From the NCBI GenBank assembly GCA_963738305.1, contig CAVTVU010000001.1, positions 124,001 through 188,000 on the forward strand: DNA of 64,000 nucleotides, read 5' to 3'. This DNA is from JBBRHQ01 sp963738305. Lineage in GTDB: Bacteria > Actinomycetota > Thermoleophilia > Solirubrobacterales > 70-9. This document shows, piece by piece, positions 1 through 9,214 of the stretch. The first letter of the stretch is position 1, and each line of letters starts with the position of its first letter. Under the pieces are notes generated by a model, which saw only the letters and a list, made by a program, of their open reading frames with translations, had not been told where the DNA came from and searched no databases. The translations under genes were made by a program, and so were the position numbers.

Positions 1-994
1 TCGGCGCGACCTCTACCGGCTCGCCGCCCTTCTGCCAGTGGGCCTCTGGCGAAGGCGGGGTGTCGCGCAGGTACCACTCGGCGTCCAGCGCTCCCATGCA
101 GCCCGTGCCGGCCGCGGTCACGGCCTGGCGGTAGGTGTGGTCGACCAGGTCGCCAACCGCGAACACGCCGGCGAGGTCGGTGCGGGTCGAGCCGGGCTCG
201 GTTACGACGTAGCCGTCCTCGTCGGTCTTCACGGCCCCGGCGACGACCTCCGAGCGCGGGATGTGGCCGATCGCGACGAAGGCGCCGTCGGCCTCGATCT
301 CCTCGGTCTCGCCGGTCTCGGCGTTACGCAGCCGGACGCGCTCCAGCTTTCCGTCCTCCCCGGCGATGAACTCCTCCGGGACGAAGGGCGTCTTGAGGTC
401 GATGTTGGGCCGCTCGACCGCGCGGTCGAACATGATCTTCGAGGCGCGGAACTCGTCACGGCGGTGGACGATCGTCAGCTCGCTCGCGTACTTGGAGATG
501 AAGATCGAGTCCTCCATCGCCGAGTCGCCGCCGCCGACCACGATCACCTTCTGGTCCTTGAAGAAGGCGCCGTCGCAGACGCCGCAGGTCGAGACGCCTC
601 GGCCGCTCAACTCCATCTCGCCCGGGATCCCGAACCGCCTCGGTTCCGCCCCCATCGCCAGGATCACGGTGCGGGCCAGATGCTCCTCGTCGCCGAGGAA
701 GACCCGCTGGATGCCCCCGTCGGAGAGCTCGACCCGATCCACGTCGTCTGTGACGAAGCGTGTCCCGAAGCGCTCCGCCTGGGCGCGGAACTCGTTCATC
801 ATCTCCGGCCCCATGATCCCTTCGGGGTAGCCGGGGTAGTTCTCGACGTCGGTCGTGTTCTGGAGCTGCCCGCCCCACTGGAACCCTTCGAAGACGAGCG
901 GCTCGAGGTTGGCGCGGGCGGTGTAGAGCGCAGCCGTATAGCCGGCCGGCCCGCCGCCGATGATGATCACGTTCTCAACCTTCGGCTCTGACAT
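1..994 (-). CDS. trxB: thioredoxin reductase, 3' end beyond the window
   Basis: FAD/NADPH-dependent reductase that recharges thioredoxin in the cytoplasm. The 331 visible residues run N to C: an FAD-binding GGGPAG motif near residue 13, the redox-active CGVCD motif about residue 135, the NADPH-binding VVGGGDSAMED, and a C-terminal FAD motif (AVGDLVD). Only the last few residues are missing, past position 1. The ATG overlaps the TGA of the upstream flippase-like gene by one base (TGATG), so translation is probably coupled. A complete family member is about 310-340 aa. Identification is firm. Confidence 0.93.
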   Translation of the reverse strand, partial: MSEPKVENVIIIGGGPAGYTAALYTARANLEPLVFEGFQWGGQLQNTTDVENYPGYPEGIMGPEMMNEFRAQAERFGTRFVTDDVDRVELSDGGIQRVFLGDEEHLARTVILAMGAEPRRFGIPGEMELSGRGVSTCGVCDGAFFKDQKVIVVGGGDSAMEDSIFISKYASELTIVHRRDEFRASKIMFDRAVERPNIDLKTPFVPEEFIAGEDGKLERVRLRNAETGETEEIEADGAFVAIGHIPRSEVVAGAVKTDEDGYVVTEPGSTRTDLAGVFAVGDLVDHTYRQAVTAAGTGCMGALDAEWYLRDTPPSPEAHWQKGGEPVEVAP

Positions 995-2246
995 CAACTC
1001 TCGCTCTCTGCTCTCAGCTCGTTCTGCGCACTGTTTCTCAGTCTCGCGGCCCTCTCGGATGTTACTTCATTTTGTGAAGTATTGGCGGACTCACGGGCCG
1101 GAGAAGGCACGTTGGACTCGTCCGTCTCGGCCGGGCGACCCTCCTGCTCCCAGCGGGCCACCGTGCGGCGCAGCTGGAAGAAGGCGACCAAACCGGGCGG
1201 GATGGGCAGCCAGAAGGCGATCACCCGGTAGGTGAGCACGGCGGCGAACACTTCGCCCTCGGGCACGCCGAACAGCAGGAAGGCGCCGATCATCCCGGCG
1301 TCGACCGCGCCCACGCCACCGGGGGCGAACGGGAACTAGGTTGGCCACCATGCCGAGGAAGAAGCCCTGCACGACGACCCCGACCGGGACGCTGAAGCCG
1401 AACGCCTTGAAGCTGGCCCAGAGGATCGCGATGTTGGCCGCCCAGAAGCCGATCGCGCCGGCCACGGCGAGCCCGCCGCGCGAGGGATGCCCGACCAGGT
1501 CGAAGGCGGTTCTCAGCCCATGCGAGGCGGTCGCCGGGACCGTGGCCAGTCTGCGCGCGAGCCCGGCCCTCCTGTGGCCCTGGGCGAAGCGGGCGATGCG
1601 GCGCTCGATGTCGTGCGGGATCAGCGCGATCGCGATCGCCAGGAGGATCACGATCGCCGCGATCGCCGCCGGGACGATCGTCACCTCGACCGCGTTCTCG
1701 CCGTTGAGCACCCCGGTCCGCAACAGGACCCCGCAGACGATCAGCGCCAGCGGGTACCAGATGTACTGGAGCGCCAGGAAGGCGACCATCCGGGTCGCCG
1801 ACTTCGCCGCCTCGGCATCCCCGCCTTGCGCAGCGCCCAGTAGGTGAGCGCGATTCCGCCGGCGCCGCCGGCGGAGAAGAAGCCGCGTCGCGGCGAGACC
1901 GGCCATGTTGATCTGGTAGGCCTCGCTCCAGGTGAGCGGCAGGACGTCGCCGCCGACGACGCCGCGGAAGAGGGCCACGTAGGTGGCGAAGGCGACGATC
2001 TCGAAGGCGATGGCGACGGCGAGCCAGAACCGGCTCGGCGTCACCGAGCTTGCTGGTTGCCTCCCCCAGACCGACCAGCTTGGGCAGGAGGACATAGATC
2101 GCCACGATCAGCAGGGCGACCACGACGAGCGTCTGGATCACGCTGCGCCGGGTGAAGATCGGCAGCCCGTCGCCGCCACCGCCGCCCGACGGCGTGGCCT
2201 CCTCGCCGGTGTCGGAGACCGGCTCCTCCACAAAGGATTTGTCCAC
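994..2246 (-). CDS. flippase-like integral membrane protein (UPF0104/lysylphosphatidylglycerol synthase TM family), frameshifted
   Basis: Multi-spanning membrane protein of the LPG-synthase transmembrane/flippase-like family. A probable GTG start at 2246 follows an AGAGGAGGT ribosome site. A Gly-rich linker and a first membrane span (IQTLVVVALLIVAIYVLL) come next. Conserved segments (FEIVAFATYVALFRGVV, FSAGGAGGIALTYWAL, FFLGMVANLVPF, APGGVGAVDAG) are present but lie in different frames, with shifts near 2040, 1885, 1815 and 1335. The gene sits between a PAP2 phosphatase and trxB. The scattered shifts leave all family motifs recognisable, so indel errors are likelier than decay. Substrate unknown. 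Confidence 0.75.
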
Positions 2247-2296
2247 CGAGGCCAGGACCTCCTCTGTCGGCCATGCTACCCGTGCGTCCAGCCGGG

Positions 2297-3248
2297 CTAA
2301 CTGGTGGCGATCCGCTCCAGGCGCCGCAGCAGCCCGTTGACGCGATCGACCACCGGTTCGGCGAGCGGCTCTCCCCGGCGGACCAGCGGCGACCAGCGCC
2401 GCGCCGGCGATCAGGTCGGTGACGTAGTGCTCGCCCAGGTAGACGAGGGCGAACCCCAAGCTCAGGGCGTAGGACCAACCCATCGCGCCCTCGCTGGGCC
2501 CAGCTTCGGAGAGGAGCAACGCGGCCAGGAGCGAGGTGGCGAAATGAAGCGAGGGCATCGCCGCCCAGGGATTGCCTCCGAGGGCGCCGTACATCCCCTC
2601 CCAGGCCGGGCCCCAGGTCTCCTCGCCGACCTCGACCATGATCCGGCGCACCTCCTCCCCGTCGGTCTCGCCCTGTTGCGCGGCCCACCACGGCGGGGCG
2701 GTGGGAAGGAAGATGTAGGTCGCGCAGCCGAGGTCGAACACCGCCGCCATCTGCCGCGCCGCCCGCGGGAAGCGGTCGCTGTGGCGAGCGAGGATCAGCA
2801 GCAGCGCGAGGTAGGGCTCGAGAAACCAGAGCCAGTGCACCCAGGAGAGCGAGTAGTCGAGCGCTCCCACCCCGGGGCCGGCGGACAGTCTCTGCTGGAG
2901 GCGCGCATTGGGGAGCCGGCCGCCGCCGAGCAGGCGGTCCATGCGGATCGGATAGCGGATCTTCAGCCGCGCCCGCAGCGCCTCCGGGTCGTTGTAGGGG
3001 ATCTCGTGGACCACCGTGAAGGCCCACATCTGCATCGCGAAGAGGGCCACGTCGCGTCCCTTGGAACGAGGCTTCAGCACCGCCAGGGCCAGCGGCCCGG
3101 AGACGCAGGCGCCGACGGTAAGCGGCGCCGGGATCCGCAGGCGACGGCGCAGCAGGGGCGCCGCGACCGCCGCCGCGACGCAGGCGCAGGCGCCGGCGCG
3201 CACCGTCGCGCGCAGCGCCGGAGAGGGCCGGGATCGCGAGCGGCGCAT
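2297..3248 (-). CDS. PAP2-superfamily membrane phosphatase (Aur1/inositol-phosphotransferase-like), C-terminal frameshift
   Basis: Integral membrane phosphatase or phosphotransferase of the PAP2_3 type, probably acting on a lipid phosphate at the outer membrane face. Several hydrophobic spans are followed by the catalytic signatures AAMPSLHFA (PSxH) and GEHYVTDLIAGAAL (HxxxD). A frameshift near 2395 separates these from the natural end LLRRLERIATS and TAG at 2297. The ATG at 3248 is 10 nt downstream of a perfect TATACT box and is divergent from the epimerase gene, 28 bp away. The downstream flippase-like gene on the same strand suggests a shared lipid or polyprenol role (inference). Confidence 0.78.
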
Positions 3249-3258
3249 AGCGGCGGCG

Positions 3259-3268
3259 AGTATAGGCT
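3259..3268. promoter_or_regulatory. overlapping divergent -10 elements
   Basis: AGTATAGGCT reads TATACT on the minus strand (3264-3259, 10 nt before the PAP2 ATG) and TAGGCT on the plus strand (3263-3268, 8 nt before the epimerase ATG). Both genes would be transcribed with little or no leader from one bidirectional promoter. No clear -35 box is visible. Based on spacing only. Confidence 0.5.
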
Positions 3269-3276
3269 CGACGCCG

Positions 3277-4287
3277 ATGGCCGGCGCGGCAGCGATCGAG
3301 ATCGAGGAGAGGCGGGTGGCCGTCACCGGGGCCGGGGGATTCATCGGCGGAGCGGTGGCCCGAAAGCTGCGCGAAGCGGGCGCCGAGGTGATCGGGATCG
3401 ACTCCAGGCCGGAGGCCGCCGGGCGGATCGAGGCCGCGGGAGCCGAGGCGCGGATCGCCGACGTCACCGACCCGCCGGCGGCCCTGACCGCCCTGGAGGG
3501 GGCCCAGCTGGCGGTCCACACGGCGGCGATCGTCAGCGACGCCGGCTCGATGGCCGAGCACATACGCGTCAACGTTGGCGGCACCTCAACCCTGCTCGGC
3601 GCCGCGGCCGCGGCGGGCCTGGAGCGCTGCCTTCACGTCAGCTCGGTCGCCGTCTACGGCTACGACGATCCCTCGACCCAGGACGAGAGCGCTCACCTGC
3701 GCAACTGCGGCGTGCCCTACATCGACACCAAGAGCGCATCGGACCGGCTGGCACGGCGCCGCGGCGCCGTCGTTCTCCGCCCGGGTGACGTCTACGGCCC
3801 CCGCTCGGTGCCGTGGGCGCTGCGCCCCCTGGAGCTGGCCAAGGCGGGACAGCTCGCGGTACCCGGCGGCGAGGCCCGCATGCTCCCCGTCTACATCGAC
3901 GACCTGGCCGACGCGATCGTCCTCGCCCTCGCGCGGGGCGAGCCCGGCGAGGCGTATGCCGCCTGGAACGACGCGGAGGAGGTCACCTTCGAGGAGTTCT
4001 TCAACCGCTTCGCGGAGATGAGCGGCGGTCGTAGGGCCCGGCGGCTGCCGGCGTCGGCGCTCCGTGCCGTCGGGTGGGCGATGGAGGGCGTCGGCGCCCT
4101 GCGGGGGCAGTCCCCCTCGATGACCCGCCACTCGGTCGTCCTGATCGGCCGCCGGGGCAGCGTCTCGGCGGCGCGCCTACGCGCCCTGGGCTGGGAGCCG
4201 CAGGTCTCCCTCGAGGAGGGCATGCGGCGCACCGAAGCCTGGTTCCGGGCCGAGGGCCTGCTGCCGCCGCTGCCGAGACGTGAATAA
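3277..4287 (+). CDS. NAD-dependent epimerase/dehydratase (extended SDR family)
   Basis: 336-aa extended short-chain dehydrogenase/reductase, soluble, probably acting on a nucleotide sugar or a sterol-like substrate. The Rossmann GAGGFIGG motif lies at residues 13-20, an acidic residue follows at the end of beta-2 (GIDSRPE), and the SSVAVYG segment is typical. The usual catalytic YxxxK is replaced by YIDTKSASD, which keeps Y and K. PGDVYGPRS and a C-terminal substrate domain follow. ATG 3277 is chosen because the motif begins a few residues later and a TAGGCT hexamer sits 8 nt upstream. Specific substrate not inferable. Confidence 0.85.
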   Translation: MAGAAAIEIEERRVAVTGAGGFIGGAVARKLREAGAEVIGIDSRPEAAGRIEAAGAEARIADVTDPPAALTALEGAQLAVHTAAIVSDAGSMAEHIRVNVGGTSTLLGAAAAAGLERCLHVSSVAVYGYDDPSTQDESAHLRNCGVPYIDTKSASDRLARRRGAVVLRPGDVYGPRSVPWALRPLELAKAGQLAVPGGEARMLPVYIDDLADAIVLALARGEPGEAYAAWNDAEEVTFEEFFNRFAEMSGGRRARRLPASALRAVGWAMEGVGALRGQSPSMTRHSVVLIGRRGSVSAARLRALGWEPQVSLEEGMRRTEAWFRAEGLLPPLPRRE

Positions 4288-4305
4288 GTCACCCTATTGG
4301 TGACT
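4287..4305. terminator. short inverted repeat between convergent genes
   Basis: AGTCACC-CTATT-GGTGACT is a perfect 7-bp stem with a 5-nt loop, lying exactly at the epimerase stop codon and facing the end of the R2-like gene. There is no U-tract, so it could be a bidirectional transcript end or a protein-binding palindrome. Confidence 0.35.
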
Positions 4306-4346
4306 CAGGTACGTCTCGCGAACGGCTTGCGGCGTCCCGCGGGTGG

Positions 4347-5264
4347 TTAGGCGGCGGCGGGCGCCGGGCGGCCACCTGCGACGTCCACGGGCAGCTCGAA
4401 GGGCTGCTCGAAGCCGCTCGGGTCAATCGGCCCCGGCATCAGCTCCTCGGCGGGCGGGATCTCGACCCCGACCACGTCCATCCGCCGCTTCAGCGCCATG
4501 TAGGCGAAGCCGTAGATCTGCTCCGAGCTGAAGTCGTAGGACATGAAGCCATGCGGGTCCTGGCCCAGCGGGGAGAAGACCTTGGCCGCCTCGGGCAGGA
4601 GCCGGGTCAGCGTCGCAAGGATCACCTCCCGCATCTCCGGCCGCTCGGCGACCACATCGCGCAGGAAGCGGACCCCGAAAGCGATATGGCGGTGCTCGTC
4701 CTGCTCGACCAGAGCGAAGCCCTGCTGGAACCCGGGATACAGCGAGTGCTTGCCGAGGTAGTCGAGGATGCTGCGCTGGCCGGTCATCGCCAGCACCCCC
4801 TCGGTGACCATGTGGTAGATGACGATGCCTTCGACGAACAGGGCGAGGTCGTCGGGGCGCTTCAAAATGCGCTGGGCGACGTCGCGCAGGCCGTCGTCGA
4901 AGACGAAGTGCCAGGCGCCGGCCATGGCCGACTCGGCCTCCGCCAGGCGCGAGCGCATGTCCTCGGCGGAGAGCGCCATCACCTCGGCCGCCCAGCGGTC
5001 GAAGAAGACCGCGTGGCGGACCTCGTCGACAAGCTGGGTGGCGAGGAACGCCTCGGCCTCCCCGCTGGGGGCGGCGAGCACGAAGGGGGCGAGGTCGGCG
5101 GCGACCCGCTCCTCTCCGACGTAGAAGTTGAACATCGACCAGGCGGTTTCCCGCTGGGACTCGGCCGTCGCGGCGAGCCACTGCTCCTGGTCCACGGAGA
5201 AGTCCAGCTCGTGGGCGCGCCAGTTCCGCTGCTCCCAGAGCGCGTAGAGTTGCTCATAGCTCAT
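4347..5264 (-). CDS. R2-like ligand-binding oxidase (R2lox-type ferritin-like di-metal protein)
   Basis: 305-aa helical ferritin-like protein of the ribonucleotide-reductase small-subunit superfamily. Metal ligands are visible as GEER (Glu), DEVRH (Glu and His), VTEG (Glu) and DEHRH (Glu and His). The Val in EERVAAD and the Tyr in VIYHMVTEG sit where R2lox proteins form their Tyr-Val ether crosslink, so R2lox (Rv0233-like) fits better than a true NrdB. No large subunit is nearby. ATG 5264 lies 7 nt after the stop of the SCP2-like gene, implying co-transcription. Function in the family is unresolved oxidase chemistry on a lipid-like ligand. Confidence 0.8.
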   Translation of the reverse strand: MSYEQLYALWEQRNWRAHELDFSVDQEQWLAATAESQRETAWSMFNFYVGEERVAADLAPFVLAAPSGEAEAFLATQLVDEVRHAVFFDRWAAEVMALSAEDMRSRLAEAESAMAGAWHFVFDDGLRDVAQRILKRPDDLALFVEGIVIYHMVTEGVLAMTGQRSILDYLGKHSLYPGFQQGFALVEQDEHRHIAFGVRFLRDVVAERPEMREVILATLTRLLPEAAKVFSPLGQDPHGFMSYDFSSEQIYGFAYMALKRRMDVVGVEIPPAEELMPGPIDPSGFEQPFELPVDVAGGRPAPAAA

Positions 5265-5271
5265 CAGCGAG

Positions 5272-6192
5272 TCACGGGGCGCGGGGCCGCCACCGCGCGG
5301 AGCCCCAGGTCCCGGCGCGGCGCTGCTGGGTCTCCCGCTGGCGGCTCTCGCGCTCGAGCTCTGGGCCGTCGACGCCGGCCGCGCGGTCGGCCCAGCGCCC
5401 GAACAGCGTCGCCGGATGGAGCGCGCCCTCGATCTGGGTCAGGCCCTGCTCGGCGGCCGCCGTGGGCGCCAGCTCCCCGCTCAGCAGTCGCCTCCAGGTC
5501 TCGACCGAAACCCGCACTGTCGTGTCGATCTCGGATCCGGTCCCGTTCGCTGGGCCCTCGGGCTCCGTCGCGCCGCCCTCAAGAGCCTGCCTCTCGACCT
5601 CGACCTCGCCGTCGTTGACTGCGACCACCCACCTCCCGCCCCCATCGCCGTACAGCTCGAATGCGATCGCGAAGCGCTCGCCACGGGTCCACTCGGGCTC
5701 GAAGGCGTAGGCGAGCGAGCGGTAGAGCAGGTCGGGGTCGATCGGCAACCCCAGCCGCACCAGCTCGCCGGGGCCGGCCTCGGAATCCATCGCGCGCAAC
5801 GCCAGCGCCTTCAGTCGCTTTCCGCGCAGGCGCATCCGGCGGCGCAGGATCAAACCGAGCGGGCTCGAGCCGGCGGCGAGGCTGGCGAGGCCGGCGGGGT
5901 CGGTCTCAACCGAAAAGTCCCCATGGCCATTGGGGCCGTCGGCGGGCACGACCCTGGCGGCGCCGCCGTTGCCGTTGCCTGTCACCTCCCAGGCTCCGAC
6001 GCCGTCGACCACGAGCCGCCAGCTGAGATCGGCGGGCAGGGGCGCGGCGGCGACCGGAAGCGACTGCACGACCAGCCTCGCCGCAAGCTCGGGCTCGGAG
6101 TCGGCCATCCGTCGCAGCGCCTCGGCCATCGTGCTGTTGCCCCAGTCCGCCTGCTGCCCGTTCTGCCGCTCCGTCTCAACCCGCGTCGCCAT
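5272..6192 (-). CDS. SCP2 sterol-carrier-like protein with two tandem halves
   Basis: 306-aa soluble protein with two SCP2-like segments: residues about 30-120 (DLSWRLVVDGVGAWEV, with an LILRRRMRLRGK loop) and about 155-280 (FAIAFELYGDGGGRWVVAVNDGEVEVE, then DTTVRVSVETWRRLLSGEL). The second half has the classic order of a beta-sheet followed by a lipid-pocket helix. SCP2 domains bind lipids or acyl chains. Its position just before an R2lox-like oxidase, itself known to hold a fatty-acid-like ligand, suggests a lipid substrate pair (inference). Start ATG 6192. The C-terminus is Arg/Glu-rich and probably disordered. Confidence 0.7.
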   Translation of the reverse strand: MATRVETERQNGQQADWGNSTMAEALRRMADSEPELAARLVVQSLPVAAAPLPADLSWRLVVDGVGAWEVTGNGNGGAARVVPADGPNGHGDFSVETDPAGLASLAAGSSPLGLILRRRMRLRGKRLKALALRAMDSEAGPGELVRLGLPIDPDLLYRSLAYAFEPEWTRGERFAIAFELYGDGGGRWVVAVNDGEVEVERQALEGGATEPEGPANGTGSEIDTTVRVSVETWRRLLSGELAPTAAAEQGLTQIEGALHPATLFGRWADRAAGVDGPELERESRQRETQQRRAGTWGSARWRPRAP

Positions 6193-6311
6193 CTCTCGCC
6201 TCCTCGCTCTTTGGCCAGCCGGCCAATTCTCCCAGGTGGGGCGGCAGGTTGCTCAGAACGGGCGCCCAAACCGCGCCGGCTTGGAACAACCGGGCGTCCC
6301 GTCCTTCCGAT

Positions 6312-6317
6312 TAGAAT
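6312..6317 (+). promoter_or_regulatory. -10 hexamer TAGAAT before the coxB-like gene
   Basis: TAGAAT is followed by 8 nt and then the TTG chosen as start of the coxB-like gene, the same spacing as at other probable leaderless genes in this window. It supports TTG 6326 over other starts. Confidence 0.45.
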
Positions 6318-6325
6318 GCCGCGCC

Positions 6326-7503
6326 TTGGCGCCGCCGCGCAAACGTACCCTGAGCAGGAGCCTCGTCCTCGCAGCTGCAGCGGCGCTGGCGGCGCTCGCC
6401 TGCGCCGCCGCGCCGGCTGGTGCCAGCGTGATCTCGCCCAAGCCCGCACACTCTCCCGGGGCCGAGGACGCGACGACGCTCTACTGGATCGGCCTCGTCG
6501 TCGCGGTGATCGTCGTCGTGGCGATCAACGGCGCCCTGATCTACGCGGTCAGGCGCTTTCGCTCTGAGCGCGGTGCCAGGCCACGGCAGGTCCGAAGCGG
6601 CCCGGGCATCCAGCGCAGGGTGGGGCTCGGGCTCGCGGTCGTGGCGCTGCTCCTGTTCGTGGTCAGCATCGTCTTCACCGAGCGGGCCCGCGAGGTGCCC
6701 TCAACGGGCCCGGAGGGCCTCAAGCTCGCACGCAGCGGCTCCAACCCGACCGGGGCCGACCCGCTGATCATCTCCGCCACCGGGCAGCAGTGGCTGTGGC
6801 GCTACGACTATCCGAACAACGCCTTCTCCTACTACAAGCTGGTCGTCCCGGTGGACACCACCGTGCAGCTCGAGGTCGAGTCGACCGATGTGATCCACAG
6901 CTGGTACGTGCCGGAGCTGGGAGGCAAGGTGGACGCCGTCCCAGGCAAGGTGAACACGACCTACTTCCGCGCCGACGAGCTGGGAACCTACGGGGGCGAC
7001 TCGGCACAGCTCTCGGGCCAGGGCTACGCGGCGATGAGGACCGAGGTCGAGGTGGTGACCCCCGATCAGTACAAGGCCTTCATCTCCCGCCAGCGGGACG
7101 AGATCCAGGCCGCACAGGACATCGTCGTCAAGCAGGCCGCCCACCCGCCCGGCTCGACTCCGAACTCGAACGAGAATGAAGCGCAAGCTGCGCCCAAGCC
7201 GACCAGCGAGCCCAACCCTGCCTCCGAGGCGGGAGCCCAGGTCTTCGCCGCAAACGGCTGCGGCGGCTGCCACGTGCTGGCCGCGGCGGGCTCCACCGGC
7301 GCGGTCGGGCCGAACCTCGACAAGTCGCTGGCCCCGGACGACCACGCCGCGGACATCGAGGAGATGATCACCACCCCAATGCCGAGGTCGTCGCCGGGTA
7401 CCCGCCCAACGTCATGCCCCAGGACTACGGCAAGAGCCTGACCCAGGCACAGCTCAGCGACCTGGTCCAGTTCCTGATCGACTCCACCCCCGCCACCCCA
7501 TGA
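6326..7503 (+). CDS. cytochrome c oxidase subunit II-like protein with fused cytochrome c domain, CuA site lost
   Basis: Exported membrane protein: signal-like N-terminus, two membrane spans (TLYWIGLVVAVIVVVAINGA; GLGLAVVALLLFVVSIVF), a cupredoxin domain (residues about 150-250), and a C-terminal haem c domain with CGGCH at 312-316 and a distal Met in NVMPQDYG. The CuA motif is dismantled: residues 226, 228, 230 and 234 are Ser, Gln, Ser and Tyr where Cys, Glu, Cys and His belong. Only His191 and Met237 remain. A single-base loss near 7375 shifts the last 40 residues. TGA overlaps the coxA-like ATG (ATGA). See findings. Confidence 0.85.
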
Positions 7504-9204
7504 CCCCGCCCCCCTCCACCGTCGCCCCTGCCCGGCCCGAGCTGGTCAGCGAGGGATTCCCGGCCCGCCGGCCGCGCTGGATCGAGCTGGCTACCAGCGC
7601 CGAGCACAAGGACGTCGGCCGGATCCTGATCACCGCGGCGCTCGGCTTCCTGGCTCGTTGCGATCACCGAGTTCCTGCTGATGCGACTGCAGCTGGCGAT
7701 CCCCGAGAACGCCTTCCTCAGCCCGGTTACCTTCAACCGCCTGCTCTCGCTCTACGGGGTGACCGCGATCTTCCTCTTTGCCCTGCCCCTCTGCCTCGGG
7801 CTCTTCTACTACGTGGTTCCGCTCCAGATCGGCGCCCGCGGCACGGCGCTGCCGCGCCTCGGCCAGAGCGGGCTCTGGCTGTTCTTCGGCGGTGCCTTCG
7901 TGATCTACGCCGGCTACCTGTTCACGCCGTCCGAGGCCGGGGTCAACCCGCTGCCGCCGCTCTCGGAGGTCGCCTTCCTCGCCAACAACGGCGTCGATGA
8001 CTGGCTGGCCGGCACCGGCATGGCCACCCTCGGCTTCGTCCTGCTCTCGATCAACCTGGTGACGACGATGCGAAACCTGCGCGCGCCCGGGAATGGCCTG
8101 GAGGCGAATGGCGGTGTTCTCCTGGGCGGCGGGGATCGGCTCCTGGCTGATGGTGGTGATCGGCCCGATGATGCTGGCCGCGATCACGATGCTGATGATC
8201 GACCGCAACTTCGACGGCGTCTTCTTCAGCGACGGCAGCGGCGGGGCGCCGCTGCTCTGGCAGCACCTGAGCTGGATCTTCTTCAGCGGCACTACATGCT
8301 GATCCTGATCGCCGCCCTGGGGGCGATCGCGGAGATCGTCCCGGCTCTCTCCCGCAGGCCGCTGTTCAGCCGCAACGCCGTCATCTCCTCGCTCGTCGCG
8401 ATCGGGGTGCTCGGCACGCTGGCCTGGATGCAGAACATGCTGACGGCGCCCATCGGGGTCGGCTGGATGTACTTCGCGATGCTGATGTCGCTGGCCCTGA
8501 TCGTCCCCTTCGGCCTGGTCATCTTCAACCTGATCGCGACGATGGTCGGCGGGGCGCTGCGCATGCGCGGGCCGCTGCGCTTCGCGGTCGGGGCGATCTC
8601 GATCGCCTCGATCGGGCTCGGCTCGCGAGATCCTGCAATCGATGGTCGCCGTCGCCTGGCAGCTCAAGAACACCACCGACGCCACCGCGGCGACCCATTA
8701 CGCCCTGATCGGCGGTGCGGTCTTCGGCGGCTTCGCCGCGCTCCACTACTGGTACCCGAAGATGACCGGCCGGACGATGGGCGAGAGCCTCTCGCGGCTC
8801 TCGTTCTGGACGATGTTCATCGGCGTCAACGTGGCCTTCTTCCCGCTCTTCCTGGCCGGGCTGCGACGGTCAGGTCGATCGACGCCTACAAGTTCTTCTC
8901 CGGCACCGGCGTCAGCGCCGAGAACCTGATCGCCAGCATCGGCGCCTTCATCCTCGCCGCCGGGATCCTCCTCACCCTCGTCAACGCCCTCACCAGCCTC
9001 CGCGGCGGGCCCGAGCGCGGGGCACGACCCCTGGGGCGGGGAGACGCTCGAGTGGTTCGCGCCTCTCGCCGCCTCCCGCCCACAACTTCGACGTCGCTCC
9101 CCGACGTCCGCAGCGATCGGCCACTTCGTGACATCCGCGACGCGATCGCCCACCGCGACGGGGCCGCACCCGCGACTGAAGGCGAGCCGCAATCGGTAGC
9201 CTGA
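7500..9204 (+). CDS. haem-copper oxidase subunit I-like protein lacking most metal ligands, frameshifted
   Basis: Multi-span homologue of CoxA; the similarity is unmistakable (LLMRLQLAIPENAFLSP, VVPLQIGAR, LLWQHLSW, GGAVFGGFAALHYWYPKMTG). The metal ligands are not conserved: the helix II haem a His is Tyr (codon 7753-7755), the HPEVY segment reads SG.YM, the CuB His-His pair is Gln-Asn (8431-8436), and the haem a3 His is Ala (8690-8692). Only the last haem a His (8696-8698) stays. Shifts near 7650, 8092, 8290, 8625, 8866 and 9020-9090 look like indel errors and do not create these substitutions. Probably not an O2 reductase. Confidence 0.8.
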
Positions 9205-9214
9205 GCGCCCGCTA

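Noticed and set aside
38..991. Long plus-strand open frame opposite trxB
   Set aside because: Compositional shadow of the minus-strand trxB in GC-rich DNA; Asp/Gly/Arg-rich with no motif.
2041..3561. 506-codon minus-strand frame across PAP2, its promoter and the epimerase
   Set aside because: Arg/Pro-rich alternative frame; PAP2 motifs are in another frame and the frame runs antisense through the epimerase.
1290..3584. 764-codon minus-strand frame joining PAP2 and the flippase-like protein
   Set aside because: The apparent fusion comes from a frameshift at 2395 that hides the PAP2 stop at 2297; the flippase has its own ribosome site and GTG.
7500..9204. Programmed frameshifting in the coxA-like gene
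   Set aside because: Six or more shifts with no slippery heptamer pattern, and similar shifts in unrelated neighbours, favour consensus errors.
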